A DNA stretch of 64,000 nucleotides from Owenweeksia sp. (GTDB taxonomy: Bacteria; Bacteroidota; Bacteroidia; Flavobacteriales; Schleiferiaceae), in contig JANQPD010000030.1 in NCBI GenBank assembly GCA_028285465.1, positions 141,673 to 205,672 on the forward strand. Direction: 5' to 3'. The notes under the pieces are model-generated. The model made no database searches. It saw only the letters and a list, made by a program, of their open reading frames with translations, and was not told the DNA's origin. This document shows positions 1 to 9,641 of the stretch, piece after piece. Both the position numbers and the translations under genes were made by a program. Positions within the stretch are counted from its first letter, which is position 1. The number at the start of each line of letters is the position of its first letter.

Positions 1-376
1 ATTCCACAAAGTACCTGCTCTTAAACAGCAACAGCAGAATAATTGTATAGGCAACTAGTTCCGCTGTCATGGCAATGTATTTTGTAGCGCTGGTCATGAA
101 CCCAAAGGTTTCTATTACACAAATGGTGAACAACATGCTGTACGCAGCAAGCATAAAGGCAGGGGTTCCCCTCCACCTGAAAAAATACCCGGTTAAAAAT
201 CCAGTTGAGGCAATCATCACGGCACCCCAATGTATGGGCAACAGCCACCTTGGAAAATCTACATTAGTATAAGGTGTCCAGGGCACTTTAACCGGGCTCA
301 TTTCAACCATCCCCCCGGTTGACCACAGCAGTAAAAAGAGGTGCGTGAGCGCTAAAACATATCCTACATATCGCAT
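1..376 (-). CDS. Hypothetical multi-TM membrane protein, C-terminus cut by window edge
   Basis: Manual translation from ATG at 376: MRYVGYVLALTHLFLLLWSTGGMVEMSPVKVPWTPYTNVDFPRWLLPIHWG...; open to the window edge and absent from the ORF track because it has no stop in the window. Confidence 0.7.
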   Translation of the reverse strand, partial: MRYVGYVLALTHLFLLLWSTGGMVEMSPVKVPWTPYTNVDFPRWLLPIHWGAVMIASTGFLTGYFFRWRGTPAFMLAAYSMLFTICVIETFGFMTSATKYIAMTAELVAYTIILLLLFKSRYFVE

Positions 377-508
377 ATTCAATGGTTTTTTTCTGTACCT
401 AATGGCCAATGCTTTGGCCAAACTGCGTTTTAATGCAGTTTAGGCGCTACGCCACAAGGTTTCGCAAGGGTTACCCGTGTTGTATGTAGTTTTTGGTTAC
501 AGGCATTA

Positions 509-1147
509 TTAAAAATCAGGAAATAATTCTTGTGCTCTTTTTTCCATTTCAGCAGCAATAGTGCGGCTGTCTTCATCTTGCTCCTTAAGTCTTCTGATAA
601 TGTTGTGGTAGCTTTCCGCATCCCGGTCTTGGCTTAATTTAAATACCGTGTCGATTTTTTGTATTTCAATTTCGAAACCTACGATTAGTTTTAGCGCTTT
701 CTGCTTAAAACCCGCAGGCAAGTTGCCGTAAACGGTTGTGGATTGTTGATTGTTTCCCTCGAAATGTAAAGACGTTGCTTTTAATATGTTTTCTAATTCG
801 CTATCGTGCACTATTTTGATGACGCCATTTACATATACGCTCATATAGTTCCAGGTTGAAGGCGTATAAGGGTTGCTATACCAGGTGCCACTAACGTAGG
901 TATGTTTACCCGTGAACACTGTGAGCACGTTTTCATTTTGCAAAAAGGCTTTATGATGATCCGTGTTTTTCATTATGTGCCCTCTTAATACTTTTCTCCC
1001 ATCTTTTTCTTCCATAAAAACGGGCACTTGAGTTGCAACAGGCTTGTTTTCCACACTGCATCCGGTTATAAAGGCAAAAGGGTGCTGTTTAATAAAGTCT
1101 GTGATCGTCTGATCATTTTTTTCCTTGTGGTACGGAAGGTTATACAT
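509..1147 (-). CDS. PaiB-like FMN-binding negative transcriptional regulator family protein
   Basis: MYNLPYHKEKNDQTITDFIKQHPFAFITG...VATQVPVF...SGTWYSNPYTPSTWNYMSVYVNG is PaiB-like; internal Met at 1147 preferred over the 1216 start. Confidence 0.8.
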   Translation of the reverse strand: MYNLPYHKEKNDQTITDFIKQHPFAFITGCSVENKPVATQVPVFMEEKDGRKVLRGHIMKNTDHHKAFLQNENVLTVFTGKHTYVSGTWYSNPYTPSTWNYMSVYVNGVIKIVHDSELENILKATSLHFEGNNQQSTTVYGNLPAGFKQKALKLIVGFEIEIQKIDTVFKLSQDRDAESYHNIIRRLKEQDEDSRTIAAEMEKRAQELFPDF

Positions 1148-1230
1148 GGGTTTGATTATTGGTTCTTTCTGAGGCTTATGCTTTGACTGAGCACAAAACA
1201 AATGTACTTTTTTCATCGCCCCTTAATACG

Positions 1231-1989
1231 CTACTGCTCTTTTCGCTCATTTTTCCTGAATGCTTCCAGGCATTTTTCCAGTGGCTTACCATCATGGTGA
1301 ATACACGCACAAAACGCAATACACGATTTGTCGTTTTCCTCGTGGCATTGGGTCTTGCAATCGGCAATCGTATTTCTGGGCATTATCTTGTACAAAAGCC
1401 TTGTATGGAGAACTACTAAGACAACCACCACGAAAACGCCTGCAAAAAACCTGAGGGGAAACTTTTTCGTTAAGTCATTTTTTTGCGGTAGTTCAGATCG
1501 GGCTCTTGATTGGTTGAACGGAAATATATTCCTGAATGTATGATAGTCCCAGCACAACAGGTATAAAACCGCACACACCATTAAAGGAGAAGTAATCTGG
1601 GAACCGTCAAACCGGGTAGCAAGCGAGAGCATGCATATGTTTACGATTATGGGAAGGTAGAGGAAAGCACCTATGGTAACCGTTCGGGGAATGAGCAAGA
1701 GCATGGCGGCCAACACCTGCATTAGCCCTACAAATGAGTAGTAATACCCGGTATGGTAAAACGCCTCTAAATAATTTCCCATGGGATGGTTCACAGCCAA
1801 AACCGTAAATCTTTCGCCAATGACTTTCTGCATTCCCGAAGGGATAAAGCCTGCTGCCAGCGCTACCCGGCAAAACACCGCGAAATACCCGAGCCATTTG
1901 TTTTTCCGGGCGTTGAAATGGAGGTGATCAAGTGTAGTGCCTATACCCATTTGGGTTTCTCGAATTGCGTGCAGCGGGAGTCCCCGCAA
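1231..1989 (-). CDS. DoxX-like membrane protein
   Basis: Multiple TM segments with a DoxX-like layout (FCRVALAAGFIPSGMQKV...); exact start uncertain. Confidence 0.6.
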   Translation of the reverse strand: MRGLPLHAIRETQMGIGTTLDHLHFNARKNKWLGYFAVFCRVALAAGFIPSGMQKVIGERFTVLAVNHPMGNYLEAFYHTGYYYSFVGLMQVLAAMLLLIPRTVTIGAFLYLPIIVNICMLSLATRFDGSQITSPLMVCAVLYLLCWDYHTFRNIFPFNQSRARSELPQKNDLTKKFPLRFFAGVFVVVVLVVLHTRLLYKIMPRNTIADCKTQCHEENDKSCIAFCACIHHDGKPLEKCLEAFRKNERKEQ

Positions 1990-2102
1990 AAATCCCTAAG
2001 GTAAACTAAAAGCACGTGCGCTAGGCACTCCGGGAATTGCCGGCCGGCCTTCTTCTTTTGGAAGGCTTGTGCCATGGCCGCTGTTGTGGTAACCAACGGT
2101 TT

Positions 2103-3209
2103 TCATTCATTTATTACCAAATGTATTTTTTCCCACATTTCATTGTGAAATGAAATTGGAACCAGTGCGCCATCAGGTGCTTCGCCCATTCTAACCACCA
2201 CTAAACCCGCACTTGGAATAACTTCTACAAATTGTCCGTTTTTGCCCATTCCCGCAAACAAATCATTGGGGGCATTTTCAGACAAAGAAGTGTTAAACGC
2301 ATTCGGGAGACCCGGAAAAATGATGGATTCTTTTCCATTTAGCCACCACAAATAACCGTAAGATGGGTTTAAACCCTGTGAGGTATGGACCATCTGATCG
2401 TAATATTCGATATCTGAAAGCACCTCTGTATTATCCCATTTTCCTTTGTTTAGCATTAAAAGCCCAAATCGGGCCATATCTCTGGCTGTACTCCAATACA
2501 CATTATTGAAACCTTGTGACACCCATTGCCCATTCATTCCTATGACAGATCCCAGTTTTTGGTTTGTATATGTATTATAATCGGTACCGGTTGAGTGCTC
2601 AACCACTTTTTTGAGCAGTGTATAAGGTGCATTGTGATAAAACCATTGCTGCCCTGCCTCTGCTTTATAGGTCAGGCAAGAGGGAAGGGTACAGTCAAGG
2701 TCAGTTACATTGTATTCTAAGCCCGTTGTCATCGTCAATTGGTTTTTCACCTTAATCAACTGTTCTTTTTCAGGGTTTACGCTTGTCCAACCGTTACCTA
2801 AATAGTCAGAAGTGGGGTTTTCAATGCTCAGGGATCCCTCCTGCTGAGCAATCCCAACCAATGTGGCAGTTAGTGTTTTGCCTGCAGAAGCCCAATACCA
2901 TTGTGTGTTTTTGTCAAAAGGAGCCGTTCCGAGGATGTTGTTTCCAAGATATTCCTCAACTACAATTTTTCCATCCTTTAAGAGGATAAAGGCTCTTGTT
3001 TGGTTGTTTTCCAGGTAAGTCAACAAATTAGCTAATTCTGAGGCATTCCAGCCCAACTCAACCGGAGCAATGTTCTCCCACTGGTCGCCATTTACCGGTG
3101 GGAAATACAAGGTGGGTTCATCCGGAGGTGTGATGATGTTGTTCTCTTCTTTAGCGCACGCCAATAGGAAGAAGGCCAATACGATCGTTGTAAAATATTT
3201 CATTGGCAT
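2103..3209 (-). CDS. Serine hydrolase (beta-lactamase/class C-like), lipoprotein
   Basis: Lipobox LLACAK; catalytic-like WASAGKTLTATLVG (SxxK), Y-x-N-type motif YHNAPYTLL. Confidence 0.85.
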   Translation of the reverse strand: MPMKYFTTIVLAFFLLACAKEENNIITPPDEPTLYFPPVNGDQWENIAPVELGWNASELANLLTYLENNQTRAFILLKDGKIVVEEYLGNNILGTAPFDKNTQWYWASAGKTLTATLVGIAQQEGSLSIENPTSDYLGNGWTSVNPEKEQLIKVKNQLTMTTGLEYNVTDLDCTLPSCLTYKAEAGQQWFYHNAPYTLLKKVVEHSTGTDYNTYTNQKLGSVIGMNGQWVSQGFNNVYWSTARDMARFGLLMLNKGKWDNTEVLSDIEYYDQMVHTSQGLNPSYGYLWWLNGKESIIFPGLPNAFNTSLSENAPNDLFAGMGKNGQFVEVIPSAGLVVVRMGEAPDGALVPISFHNEMWEKIHLVINE

Positions 3210-3278
3210 TCAATCTTTCTTTTAGACATTCTTTCTTCCTTTTGCTTTCATCAAATTACCCAAGGGTGTCGCATAGCC

Positions 3279-4283
3279 TTACTTATGCTTCTTTTTTAAC
3301 CACCAATCAAGTCTGTTCTCAGGTTTATAATTGGTTGATCTCGGTTTGGTTTCTGCTCTTTCAATTTTCAGCCCATTCAAATTCGCCACAACCGACCATA
3401 TCGTGCCAAATTTTGCTTTTTTCAGGTCTAAGCATACACATTCATCCGAGAGGATCTCTTTGGCTTTTTGCAAATTCATGTGCTTGCTAGTGCTCAATTT
3501 GTCTTCCAATCGATCAGCCCGTTCTGCGCTCTTGCTCCATTCAATCCCCCCACGGTCGAAGGCTTTCATTTCCTTCAACATAAACTGATTTGTAATGTAA
3601 ATGTACTTTTTATCCTGCTTCGGCCTCCTGACAATGCTTTTCTGTGGGGCCGATTCTACTACAGCCACATCGCCTGTTTTATCCGCAATTAAAAAGTTAT
3701 TGGCAGAGGATACACCCGTGCCTTTTATGAGCTGTATTGCCTGCCCTGTTTCGCTACACTCTTCCAACACTTTTCGCACAACAAAATGAAAGCCTATTCC
3801 CGGCTGAACGGCTGTGCCATTCACAAACGACATGGCAATGGATAATCCCTTTTCATTGATCCCATCCGCACGCCCAATGAAAACATCGGATTGACTGATA
3901 TAGGCATATTTGTCTTTAGGAGCAATTAAACTGCTCTCCGTAAACTTTTTAAAGGCAAAAAGCATATCGTAGTTTCTGCCTACAAACACATCCTCAGCAT
4001 CCAGGTAAGCAAAGACACTACATTGCCCGCCGGTATCAAAAATGCCCAGGCTTAAAAGAAAAGCCCCGAGGTTTTCAGGCTTATCGTTTATTCCCTTCGC
4101 AAAGCCTTTTATTTCTTCCACCACCTCGGGATAAAAGCTTTGCAGCGCTCTGTATGATTCAAGTCCAAATGCTGTTTTTTGTTTGTTGATTTTGGGGAGA
4201 ATGAAATGGGCTTTTTCACGAAGCAGTGTTCCGTACTTCAGCCCCATTTCGTAAAAATCTCCATATAGCCTCGGGTGATACAT
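3279..4283 (-). CDS. C45 family / linear amide C-N hydrolase (acyl-CoA:6-APA acyltransferase-like)
   Basis: Internal CSVFAYLDAEDVFVGRNYDMLF resembles an Ntn hydrolase nucleophile region; family-typical ANNFLIADKTGDVAVVESAP. Confidence 0.75.
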   Translation of the reverse strand: MYHPRLYGDFYEMGLKYGTLLREKAHFILPKINKQKTAFGLESYRALQSFYPEVVEEIKGFAKGINDKPENLGAFLLSLGIFDTGGQCSVFAYLDAEDVFVGRNYDMLFAFKKFTESSLIAPKDKYAYISQSDVFIGRADGINEKGLSIAMSFVNGTAVQPGIGFHFVVRKVLEECSETGQAIQLIKGTGVSSANNFLIADKTGDVAVVESAPQKSIVRRPKQDKKYIYITNQFMLKEMKAFDRGGIEWSKSAERADRLEDKLSTSKHMNLQKAKEILSDECVCLDLKKAKFGTIWSVVANLNGLKIERAETKPRSTNYKPENRLDWWLKKKHK

Positions 4284-4293
4284 GGTTTAGCGA

Positions 4294-5370
4294 TTAAAAA
4301 TTTATGCCCAATACAGCTTCAACTCCTACATCAAAGCGATATACTTTGGACGTCTCGAACTGCTGGAAGAAGTCAATACCAAAAACGAGCCCTCTTTTTT
4401 GCCAGGGAATAAACCTCACCCCCTGGCTCGCTCCCGCGCCCACTACAAAATTGAATGAATTAGCGCCCGATAAATCCTCTAACAATTCAAAACCTACCGG
4501 CACATTTGCACTCATAGCCGCATAGGCTCCTTTAAAGAGTCGCTTATAGAAGAAATAAAGCTCGGGACGGAATACAAATGAATTTACTTCTGCGTATCCG
4601 TTCTCTTCTGCTATGTCCCTTCTCGCCCAGCTTACTTCGAAAGATGTTTCATAAGGCCTGATCAACCCCTTTTTACTGTCTACAAAACCGGTATAGCTTA
4701 TTCCATATCCCTGAAAGTACCTGCTTGCCATTCCTTTAACCGTTACCAGGTTAAACCATTGCCCAAGTTTTACATCTATTTTAGCGTTTTCTTTCCTTGG
4801 CATAAAATCGGCATTCGATATGGCCGGCTTTACTTCACCATAGTACTTCAGAAAATAGTGTATGCAGTATTCCAGGGCCGCCCTAATTCTCTTTTCGTGG
4901 GTAGCGTATAGCTCCGCCTTCTCGTAAAGACCAAATACTTCATCTTCGTTGTGCTTGATGGCGTAAATCTCTTTTCGCTGGCCATCTTCCGTTTGAAAGA
5001 ATGACATTTCAACGTGTACCCGGGCCACTTTTACAATACCCTTATTCATCCTTCGCCTGGACTCTTGCACGTTCAGTGCTTTTAATTCAATATAAATGGG
5101 TACCTTATTAAGGCTGTCTTTTCCTAAAGATATTCCGTAAAAATCCTCTATGGCTTTTTCGGCACTGCCTTTTAAAAACAGTTCGGTTTTCTCCCCGTTT
5201 GTTTTTTCCCGGATGCCTAAGCTTTTCACGATTCGCTTATCTAGGACTGATTTTACATAAACCCCTTCACGGCTTTGCGGGATGAAAGGAACGGTTCTAA
5301 GCGACATTCTCTCCTGGGCATTGAGCTTTACGGCCAGGAAGACGAACAAGGCAATGCTTAATGTTTTCAT
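4294..5370 (-). CDS. Hypothetical secreted protein
   Basis: Start chosen at MKTLSIALFVFLAVKLNAQ (signal peptide), overlapping the upstream stop by 4 nt. Confidence 0.65.
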   Translation of the reverse strand: MKTLSIALFVFLAVKLNAQERMSLRTVPFIPQSREGVYVKSVLDKRIVKSLGIREKTNGEKTELFLKGSAEKAIEDFYGISLGKDSLNKVPIYIELKALNVQESRRRMNKGIVKVARVHVEMSFFQTEDGQRKEIYAIKHNEDEVFGLYEKAELYATHEKRIRAALEYCIHYFLKYYGEVKPAISNADFMPRKENAKIDVKLGQWFNLVTVKGMASRYFQGYGISYTGFVDSKKGLIRPYETSFEVSWARRDIAEENGYAEVNSFVFRPELYFFYKRLFKGAYAAMSANVPVGFELLEDLSGANSFNFVVGAGASQGVRFIPWQKRGLVFGIDFFQQFETSKVYRFDVGVEAVLGINF

Positions 5371-5756
5371 TCCCCTTCTGTTAACCGGGATACAAAGTGC
5401 ACCTCCCATATGCGGTATTCATCTGTATCGTAGGTAACTACCATTGACTTATTTGAAAGAAAATGGATGTAAAGTTTTTCCTTTTCTCCCTGAACCGGTC
5501 GCAGTTCAATGTATTTTCCATTGGCGTTGAGCAGCCACGTCCCGCTGCTTTTCTCCCCTTCGGAAACGGCTGTATAGGTCATATCCCGGTTAAAGTGCAG
5601 ATAATCGCCCATTTCCTTTTTAGGAGGAAGGTAATACTGCTCTTCGTCAGAATATTTATCTAAACGCCAAAAGGCATATAAGTCTTCCAGGCTAATTTTT
5701 TGTGCGTATGCACACAACGAAACAAGTGACAGTATGGTAAAGAGTACGCTTTTCAT
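5367..5756 (-). CDS. Small secreted lipocalin-like hypothetical protein
   Basis: Signal peptide MKSVLFTILSLVSLCAYAQ; beta-rich WRLDKYSDEEQYYLPP...; 4-nt overlap with next gene. Confidence 0.55.
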   Translation of the reverse strand: MKSVLFTILSLVSLCAYAQKISLEDLYAFWRLDKYSDEEQYYLPPKKEMGDYLHFNRDMTYTAVSEGEKSSGTWLLNANGKYIELRPVQGEKEKLYIHFLSNKSMVVTYDTDEYRIWEVHFVSRLTEGE

Positions 5757-5759
5757 CTC

Positions 5760-6932
5760 TTATTGGTGTTCTTTTATCATGGTTTCTACACATTGCCGGG
5801 CCGAGTGGATGGCATTGTGCACATTTCCCCAATCGCTACCATCCGTGTAGGCATCACCTGCAAAATAGAGTTTGTTGTCTATGGGTTCTTGTAGTTTGGC
5901 CAGCGTTTTAGGCCCGGTAAAATCACTCACATAGGCGCCCTTTGCAAAAGGTGCTTTTGACCAATTTTGCATAATGTGCTTGCTGTAATACCTGCTTGCC
6001 TTTCCATCAAATATTTCATCCAACTCCTGCAAAAACAGCGCTTTAAACGCTGCATCTGTCAAATCGCCATATTTTTTTGCGGGTACCCCTACAGAAAAAA
6101 GGCCCAGGATGTGTTTTTCACTCTCCTGCCCCCAGGCTGCATCGTACAGAGATACCTGTCCATCTGTTTCGGGTTGTATGCGGTAATCTACGAAGGAGGG
6201 ATAAAACTTTTCTTCAAACTCAAAAAACGCTTTGAAGCCATCCCAATAGTTGACTTTATCAAACGCATTGAGTTTTCCACTGGGCAGAGGGGGATAAAAA
6301 CTGATCTCTTTTGATCTCAGTATGGGCAAAGGTGTCGTGATGATTACCCGGTCTGCCACAAATTCAGCTTCATCAGATTTTAACCTCACTTCATTTGTTG
6401 TGTAGTCTATCGATGTAATCCTTGTGTTGTATTGGATGTTGCTTTCCACCCTGGGTACCACAAAGTTTTTGAAGAAATCGAACCAGGAACTTTCAACGAA
6501 TTTTTTATCTGTGAATGTGTTGAGTGTACTTCGTAGTAATTTGTTATTGTCCCAAACCCAATACACATCATTGGGCAGGTAGTCTGCCGTTTTGATGCGC
6601 TGCAGTACTTTTTCATTATCCGCGAGTATGCTGAAATCAATGTTTTCAGATGAGATCCATTCTGCACCAAGGGGAATAGGGAAATCCGCAAAAGAGGTAT
6701 TGGTTTTCATTCTTCCGCCAAATTGCGTATCCGCTTCGATAATGGTGAAATCAAGTCCCCTTTGTTTTAGAAGGTGTCCGGCAGATAAACCTGCTGCTCC
6801 GGCCCCAACAACAATGACTTTCCCTGGCCCGGAGTATGCTATTAGCGCATTAACCACTGAAAAACCATTAAATGGTATGCTCAGCCCTAAGATCCCGCAG
6901 GCCCTTAAAAATTCTTTTCTGGTCATTCTCAC
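5760..6932 (-). CDS. FAD-dependent amine oxidase-like flavoprotein
   Basis: GKVIVVGAGAAGLSAGHLL dinucleotide-binding motif; C-terminal LYFAGDAYTDGSDWGNVHNAIHSA. Confidence 0.88.
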   Translation of the reverse strand: MRMTRKEFLRACGILGLSIPFNGFSVVNALIAYSGPGKVIVVGAGAAGLSAGHLLKQRGLDFTIIEADTQFGGRMKTNTSFADFPIPLGAEWISSENIDFSILADNEKVLQRIKTADYLPNDVYWVWDNNKLLRSTLNTFTDKKFVESSWFDFFKNFVVPRVESNIQYNTRITSIDYTTNEVRLKSDEAEFVADRVIITTPLPILRSKEISFYPPLPSGKLNAFDKVNYWDGFKAFFEFEEKFYPSFVDYRIQPETDGQVSLYDAAWGQESEKHILGLFSVGVPAKKYGDLTDAAFKALFLQELDEIFDGKASRYYSKHIMQNWSKAPFAKGAYVSDFTGPKTLAKLQEPIDNKLYFAGDAYTDGSDWGNVHNAIHSARQCVETMIKEHQ

Positions 6933-7055
6933 AAGATTAACTTACAGCTGTTAAGCCGGAAGATGGTAAACAAAAGTGATGGCCACCTTTGCATTCCACC
7001 TTCTTAGGGTTTCAGCGGGTAAAAGTATTTTGCAAAAGCCACAAAAAGAATTGAC

Positions 7056-7682
7056 CTATGGTAAGAAAGCCTGGGTGGCCAACTCTTTTCGTATTCGAGA
7101 CAGGCTCTCTGCCGAAATACCTAAATAGGCAGCCAAGTACTTTAATGATATTTGCCGGAGACATTCAGGCTCCTGTTCCAACATTCTTAAATACCTTTCT
7201 TTAGCGGTCAATGTTTTTAAGTCAATGATCTCCTTGTTTTTAAGGATGTAGAGGCTTTCAGTTATAATTCTCCATTTTTTCTCCACTTCGGTTTTAGGTT
7301 TTTGACGGTAAACCTTCAACAAACTGTCAAATGGTATGGATAGAATAGTACAACGCGTAATGGCCCTGATCTCCAGGGCACTCTTTTGTCTGGTAATCAG
7401 TGCTTGATAATCCCCCGAGAACTCACCTGTTAAGCAAATATCTATGCATACAAGTTTGTCTTTTCTGAAAAGGATAGAAGCCGTTGCTCCTTCAATAATG
7501 TAGTAAAGATCCCGTTCTTGCTGGCCCGCAGGCCTAATGACTGCATTTTTCTTATACCCGGTGAGCTTAACCTTGTCAGAAATGACACTCCAATCCAGGT
7601 CGGAGAGGCTAAAATGGGTAGTAAATATTTCCCCCAGCAGTTTTTCAATTTTATTCTTCATAACACGTTGCCAATACCTCAT
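7056..7682 (-). CDS. Crp/Fnr family transcriptional regulator
   Basis: cNMP-binding-like N-terminus; C-terminal helix pair ISLKYLAAYLGISAESLSRIRKEL. Confidence 0.85.
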   Translation of the reverse strand: MRYWQRVMKNKIEKLLGEIFTTHFSLSDLDWSVISDKVKLTGYKKNAVIRPAGQQERDLYYIIEGATASILFRKDKLVCIDICLTGEFSGDYQALITRQKSALEIRAITRCTILSIPFDSLLKVYRQKPKTEVEKKWRIITESLYILKNKEIIDLKTLTAKERYLRMLEQEPECLRQISLKYLAAYLGISAESLSRIRKELATQAFLP

Positions 7683-8314
7683 TTTCTCTTTAGGAGGCTG
7701 TCCAGCCAGGAATCGCGTTTCTTCACCGTTCCCGAATGCTTGTGGTACCTCAATCCGGATGTATCGTGGGATGCGTTTTCCTCTGCAAGTTTCTTAAATC
7801 GTTTGAAGTTTCTTGTATCTCCCCGGCTTTTTGATATTATGGCCAGAATGGAATAGCCACGATGCTTTTCTACCGGGAAAATTGCGTTCTCCAGTCGTTC
7901 ATGCATAAGGTGCTCAACGAAGTCAAAGTGCTTTGACTTTTCCATTTTCACAACTAAATCCGAAAAATCCAGGTCAGCCGTTGTTTTGACATGGGGATGT
8001 TTTTTTTCAAAATCCACTGCTTTCTCGTAGTAATCAAAAGCGGTTTCCAAGTCGTTTCTTCGTTTGTAAATGTTGCCAAGTGTATGAAGCGAGGCACTCC
8101 GGTTAACGGTATCACCAGGATATTCGGAAAGCAGTTGGTTAAGCAGTTGTTCTGCTGCATTCAGCAGTTCAGCCTTTCCGGTTCCTTCAAATTCAATTGC
8201 CTGTATTTTAAGGTATTCAGGCCTGTTGACTTTTCGGGCGCTCTTCAATTTTGCAAAGAATGCTTCCCGGTCATGTTCAGTCCAGCTTTTCCTTCTATAC
8301 CAGTCTGTGCTCAT
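7679..8314 (-). CDS. TPR-like hypothetical protein
   Basis: LHTLGNIYKRRNDLETAFDYYEKAVDFEK TPR; ATGA-type overlap with the Crp-like gene. Confidence 0.65.
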   Translation of the reverse strand: MSTDWYRRKSWTEHDREAFFAKLKSARKVNRPEYLKIQAIEFEGTGKAELLNAAEQLLNQLLSEYPGDTVNRSASLHTLGNIYKRRNDLETAFDYYEKAVDFEKKHPHVKTTADLDFSDLVVKMEKSKHFDFVEHLMHERLENAIFPVEKHRGYSILAIISKSRGDTRNFKRFKKLAEENASHDTSGLRYHKHSGTVKKRDSWLDSLLKRK

Positions 8315-8442
8315 TGGGATTGTGCATATGGTTCCGGCTATAAAACGCAGGAACGGTTCAGTTAGGTCTATTCTTTTTCAAGTCAGTGTGGTCATTAAAT
8401 TTCACAATCATATGAAAGACCTTCGTTGCCTATTGATCATTA

Positions 8443-8952
8443 CTAGAAATTACAATTCTTTTTCATAACCTCCGAACCAGTACTAATCCATTGATCTTTA
8501 TAAACGGATTCGAAACATAACTCCATTTCGAGTTTGTTTTCCATACATGCCATAAACAACAATTCACTCCATTTGGCATCCGTTGATCTAACAAGGTAAA
8601 ATGAGGAATTAGCTGGTAGTACTTTCTTTTGAAAGTCGTTTTTGTAATGCGGTATTTGTGACGTTCCAACAAGCTCAGCAATCAAAGAATCCAAGTTGGG
8701 TTGTACTTTATTGTTTAGCTTAATTCTCTTGTGGGTAATCAATGCAGGGCCTATACCCTTATTAGAAATTACTATTTTGAAACCCTCGTTTTGATTGTAT
8801 GTGTATTGCCATTCTACGTAAGGCCAAACCGATGCTTTCTGTTGTTCTTGCATTAAATCTGTCTGGTAGATGTATACAAAGACGGTTACCAGGTTGATTA
8901 AAATAGCTATTAAGCCGATGATCACTCCGTTGTTTATTGTTTTTCTTGCCAT
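8443..8952 (-). CDS. Hypothetical single-TM membrane protein
   Basis: Start chosen at MARKTINNGVIIGLIAILINLVTVFVYIYQ; the 9036 start is TTG. Confidence 0.55.
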   Translation of the reverse strand: MARKTINNGVIIGLIAILINLVTVFVYIYQTDLMQEQQKASVWPYVEWQYTYNQNEGFKIVISNKGIGPALITHKRIKLNNKVQPNLDSLIAELVGTSQIPHYKNDFQKKVLPANSSFYLVRSTDAKWSELLFMACMENKLEMELCFESVYKDQWISTGSEVMKKNCNF

Positions 8953-9114
8953 GTTAATCGTTTTATCAAAGAAAGTGTATCCCTTTCGAATAGCTTTCCC
9001 TTTAGATGGTTGCTTAGCTCCGTTTGCATTAAACAATCGCTAACGGCCGTGTATATGGCACGTGTCCCGTAGGGAATGTGCTATGCATGGTGTTAGCAGT
9101 TTTTTATTTTTTCT

Positions 9115-9501
9115 TCATTTTAATTTCTTCTCACAAATATCGAAAGTCAATGTGTCTTCTAGATCAGGTGTAAAATGTATTATACAGGCTGAATCCTCGA
9201 TAAATAAAAGGTCATCAACTTTTTTGTTGTCTTTGTACAGATACACAGGATAATAATATGGCCCTGCAAATCCTATACATTTCTTCTCTATAATCACGTA
9301 TTCTTCAATTTCCCATATTTGGTTGTCTTCGCATTTTGCACCGAATGCTTCTGACACTATATGAAGAAATAGATACCATCCCGCAACTATTAGTACGATC
9401 AAGCTACCCACGGTCCATAGTAATGCCTTCCATCTTTTTCGTACTGCAAGCCAAATAATCAAGATCAGTATTGGTATTAGTAAAAGATAGAGTAGTGTCA
9501 T
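9115..9501 (-). CDS. Hypothetical membrane-anchored protein
   Basis: 128-aa ORF with N-terminal hydrophobic region MTLLYLLLIPILILIIWLAV; flanked by palindromic sequences. Confidence 0.55.
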   Translation of the reverse strand: MTLLYLLLIPILILIIWLAVRKRWKALLWTVGSLIVLIVAGWYLFLHIVSEAFGAKCEDNQIWEIEEYVIIEKKCIGFAGPYYYPVYLYKDNKKVDDLLFIEDSACIIHFTPDLEDTLTFDICEKKLK

Positions 9502-9641
9502 TCTTTAAATTGCCGCTAACGTTAGTATAATAGCACCCTCGTTACTATAGTAAGCCATTTGCCCCAGCTACACTCGTCTTTAATTACTTCATAAACAGCA
9601 TCATATGTAGGATTAAGCAACTATAAGCGTTTATTCCCGGC

